Part shown: one piece after another, positions 63,127 to 64,000 of the stretch
How the letters are laid out: each line of letters opens with the position of its first letter
Numbering within the stretch: the first letter of the stretch is position 1
DNA from: Colwellia demingiae
Lineage (GTDB): Bacteria > Pseudomonadota > Gammaproteobacteria > Enterobacterales > Alteromonadaceae
Direction of reading: 5' to 3'
Assembly (NCBI RefSeq): GCF_007954275.1
Contig: NZ_VOLT01000002.1
Coordinates: forward strand, 598,642 to 662,641
Length of the DNA stretch: 64,000 bases
Notes under the pieces: generated by a model
What the model was told of the DNA's origin: nothing
Seen by the model: the letters and a program-made list of their open reading frames with translations, nothing else
Databases searched by the model: none
Made by a program: the position numbers and the translations under genes

Positions 63127-63369
63127 TTAGCACCTATTGCAATACTGCAATTTAATTGAATGGCAAGTAGTAATAAAAATAACATAGCTAGCTAATAAAA
63201 CCAGTATTTGAAGGGCTTAGTAACTAAAAAAATTATAAAGAGTAAACTAAGTAATTGAAATGAGATCATTTAATATGAGCAAGTATTGAACGTATCGAGG
63301 TAAACACACACAAGGGCTGTATGAAAGTTAAGCAAACTAATTTTTATTGGGATTATCCGTAAAAAAGGG

Positions 63370-63397
63370 TTGACCTAATAATAAAAATCTCTACAAT
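63370..63397 (+). promoter_or_regulatory. distal rRNA operon promoter candidate
   Basis: TTGACC (63370-63375), a 16-base spacer and TACAAT (63392-63397), followed by GCGCTCC, a GC-rich discriminator like those of stringent-controlled rRNA promoters. It lies about 540 bases before the 16S start. Confidence 0.6.
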
Positions 63398-63533
63398 GCG
63401 CTCCAGTTCCAAGGGGTTCACGCAAAATGAATCATCAACGAACTGTTTTGATACGTTATCTAAGTGCTTTGGCAGTAAATAACGTAAGTTAACATCAAGT
63501 TTTAAATCTTTTTTAAAATATTTAAAATAAACG

Positions 63534-63561
63534 TTGACATCAAAACTCGGAAGCGTATTAT
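63534..63561 (+). promoter_or_regulatory. proximal rRNA operon promoter
   Basis: TTGACA (63534-63539), a 16-base spacer and TATTAT (63556-63561), followed by ACGCATCC. The preceding 63500-63530 is a run of A and T with phased A/T tracts, a likely UP element. The minus-strand open frame over this region (63353-63595) is taken as spurious. Confidence 0.78.
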
Positions 63562-63686
63562 ACGCATCCTGCTTCGGGGCAACAGCAACGAGCAACGCAA
63601 ATTAAGTTCAACTTAGTTTGTCTCAGGTGAAGAGCGAATGCGACTCTCATCTACTTCTACTTAAGCCAAGTGCTTAGTTAAGAAGT

Positions 63687-63698
63687 TCTTCTTTAACA
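63687..63698 (+). promoter_or_regulatory. rRNA leader boxA antitermination site
   Basis: TCTTCTTTAACA corresponds to boxA TGCTCTTTAACA of rRNA leaders. GTGTGAGCACTCAC follows (63718-63731), as the related element does in E. coli. The NusB/NusE complex would load here. Confidence 0.8.
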
Positions 63699-63933
63699 AT
63701 TAGTTATCATGCAATTTGTGTGAGCACTCACATTAATGTTGTTTTACATAGTTTTCCTTTCGGGGAGAACAAAAAAACGCTTAATGAATGATGTTCATGC
63801 AAATAAATATAGTTACGTATCTTTAGTTAGATGTGTAGCGACTATGTAATGCGATATCAACTTCGGTTGGTATCACGACAGAATTCATTGAGCAGTAACA
63901 CATCGCTTGCGATGAGGTTACACAAACGATTTT

Positions 63934-64000
63934 TAATTGAAGAGTTTGATCATGGCTCAGATTGAACGCTGGCGGCAGGCTTAACACATGCAAGTCGAGC
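63934..64000 (+). rRNA. rrs: 16S ribosomal RNA (5' end)
   Basis: AATTGAAGAGTTTGATCATG is at the 5' end, followed by the invariant bases up to GCAAGTCGAGC. Only about 67 bases fall in the window. The mature 5' end is placed by comparison with E. coli and may be off by one or two bases. Confidence 0.97.

Noticed and set aside
63353..63595. 80-codon minus-strand frame before the 16S gene
   Set aside because: Covers both rRNA promoters and has no ribosome site; taken as non-coding.

Overview
The window is the replication-origin region of an AT-rich gammaproteobacterial chromosome. Protein sequences, the E. coli-like oriC between mnmG and mioC, and gene order (rpmH/dnaA/dnaN/recF/gyrB, smg-yrdD-tsaC-aroE-yrdB-yrdA, pepQ-yigZ-trkH) point to the Alteromonadales. 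A marine, possibly cold-adapted Colwellia-like organism is my best guess, from general resemblance only; no search was run.

Layout. (1) 1-5196: the edge of an exosortase/PEP-CTERM exopolysaccharide locus: a truncated outer-membrane barrel, its ATPase, and the convergent PrsR/PrsK two-component pair. (2) 5302-12298: a repeat element, an RND efflux pair, an unassigned outer-membrane protein, two lipoproteins and tRNA-Arg(CCG). (3) 12477-18350: a small protein, then a five-gene operon that pairs a LolA-like periplasmic protein with two LolC/E-like permeases, a LolD-like ATPase and an outer-membrane barrel. (4) 18508-28713: the origin block on the minus strand (parB, parA, rsmG, mnmG, oriC, mioC, mnmE, yidC, yidD, rnpA, rpmH). 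(5) 29156-38487: dnaA, dnaN, recF, gyrB, glyQ and glyS on the plus strand. (6) 38641-46636: a repeat, a DksA-like protein, a YdcH-like protein, a short signal peptidase, TusA, Slt, PepQ, a MITE-like element, YigZ and TrkH. (7) 46705-54339 (minus): a large predicted metalloprotease/propeller/barrel protein, trkA, rsmB, fmt and def. (8) 54494-63126: LysM protein, dprA, smg, yrdD, purK/purE, tsaC, ompW, aroE, yrdB and yrdA. (9) 63370-64000: promoters, antitermination leader and the first bases of a 16S rRNA.

Replication, segregation and translation genes dominate. ParA/ParB sit about 12 kb from two perfect parS sites inside recF, and oriC carries recognisable DnaA boxes, 13-mer-like repeats and clustered GATC sites, so initiation, SeqA/Dam-type control and segregation are all encoded within about 15 kb. 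Accessory content lies mainly left of parB, where many relatives have the atp operon. Several short repeat families with different ends share internal modules and are scattered between operons. The items I rate most worth a second look are the parS pair written into conserved RecF codons, the modular repeats (including an inverted pair flanking oriC), the Lol-like operon, and the 979-residue protease/propeller/barrel protein.
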